DNA of 59,144 bases from an uncultured Collinsella sp. GTDB lineage: Bacteria; Actinomycetota; Coriobacteriia; Coriobacteriales; Coriobacteriaceae. Positions 59,067 to 59,144 of the stretch are shown one piece after another. The stretch is taken from contig CABQJJ010000007.1 in assembly GCA_902464485.1 (NCBI GenBank), forward strand, positions 1 to 59,144, written 5' to 3'. The translations under genes were made by a program, and so were the position numbers. The notes under the pieces are model-generated. The model had not been told where the DNA came from, ran no database searches, and saw only the letters and a list, made by a program, of their open reading frames with translations. Every line of letters begins with the position of its first letter. Positions within the stretch are counted from its first letter, which is position 1.

Positions 59067-59144
59067 CCTGTATCAGCAAACCTTGGCTCACGCTGATGAA
59101 GGGTGATGAGGTGGTCAAGACTGGCGAAGTATTGGCCAATATGC
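59063..59144 (-). CDS. hsdS: 3' end of an inverted second hsdS gene (runs off the window)
   Basis: Read on the minus strand this codes for GQYFASLDHLITLHQREP and then RFADTG before a TAA at 59065-59063. It is the conserved end of another HsdS repeat unit. Its N-terminal part, with a different target-recognition domain, would lie beyond the right edge. Confidence 0.85.
   Translation of the reverse strand, partial: HIGQYFASLDHLITLHQREPRFADTG
59085..59119 (-). repeat. Right inverted repeat of the hsdS inversion system
   Basis: Reverse complement of 58076-58110 with two mismatches. Recombination between the two would invert about 1 kb, including the recombinase gene itself. Confidence 0.88.

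Overview
The window looks like chromosomal DNA of a Coriobacteriia member, most likely Collinsella. The support is a high-GC genome with a single FabK-type fatty-acid operon in Firmicute-like order, a fused AccD-AccA, r-protein operons broken in an unusual way, many short palindromic intergenic repeats and a gut-type selenium/molybdenum purine cluster. The taxon is inferred from gene content and was not tested by a search.

Bases 1-4.8 kb hold the tail of an exported-protein gene, a structured intergenic element, and a str operon (rpsL-rpsG-fusA-rpsJ) that lacks tuf and carries rpsJ at its end. birA (minus) stands divergent to a complete type II fatty-acid operon (5.8-15.0 kb: fabH-acpP-fabK-fabD-fabG-fabF-accB-fabZ-accC-accDA). 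A pair of matching dyad operators lies in front of fabH, and BirA would biotinylate the AccB made by that operon. Then come an orphan PTS EIIC, a cation efflux protein and a histidine phosphatase. A second copy of the structured element precedes an S10/spc operon (rplC-D-W-B-rpsS-rplV-rpsC-rplP-rpmC-rpsQ-rplN-rplX) that stops at a terminator after rplX.

From 24.5 to 32 kb are palindrome-rich spacers, an oxidoreductase with a DeoR-type regulator, a U32 protein with an RluA-type pseudouridine synthase (RNA modification), RidA, and a YheO-type regulator. The regulator is divergent to a purine cluster (32.4-41.7 kb): an NCS2 permease, SsnA, YgfK, a four-cluster ferredoxin and a fused 2Fe-2S/molybdopterin hydroxylase of the XdhD/selenium-dependent xanthine dehydrogenase type. 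Together these would import a purine and oxidise or reduce it anaerobically, with electrons moving through ferredoxin and YgfK.

From 41.9 kb the DNA becomes patchy and in places AT-richer. It holds a 23-bp-period iteron array (probably an insertion-sequence end) beside a truncated DUF4143 gene, duplicated structured 5' regions before a SIMPL gene and a DnaQ-like exonuclease, and a frameshifted small gene. It continues with a 787-residue protein with a glycine-zipper membrane segment, a 1963-residue helicase-nuclease with a 181-residue partner, and a type I restriction locus (hsdR, half-length hsdS, tyrosine recombinase, inverted hsdS end) built like a phase-variable shufflon. This right-hand third looks like a defence island. 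The strongest candidates for undescribed biology are the nested-hairpin element placed upstream of both ribosomal operons, the giant helicase-nuclease with its small partner and the glycine-zipper protein, and the conserved-loop hairpins in the island.
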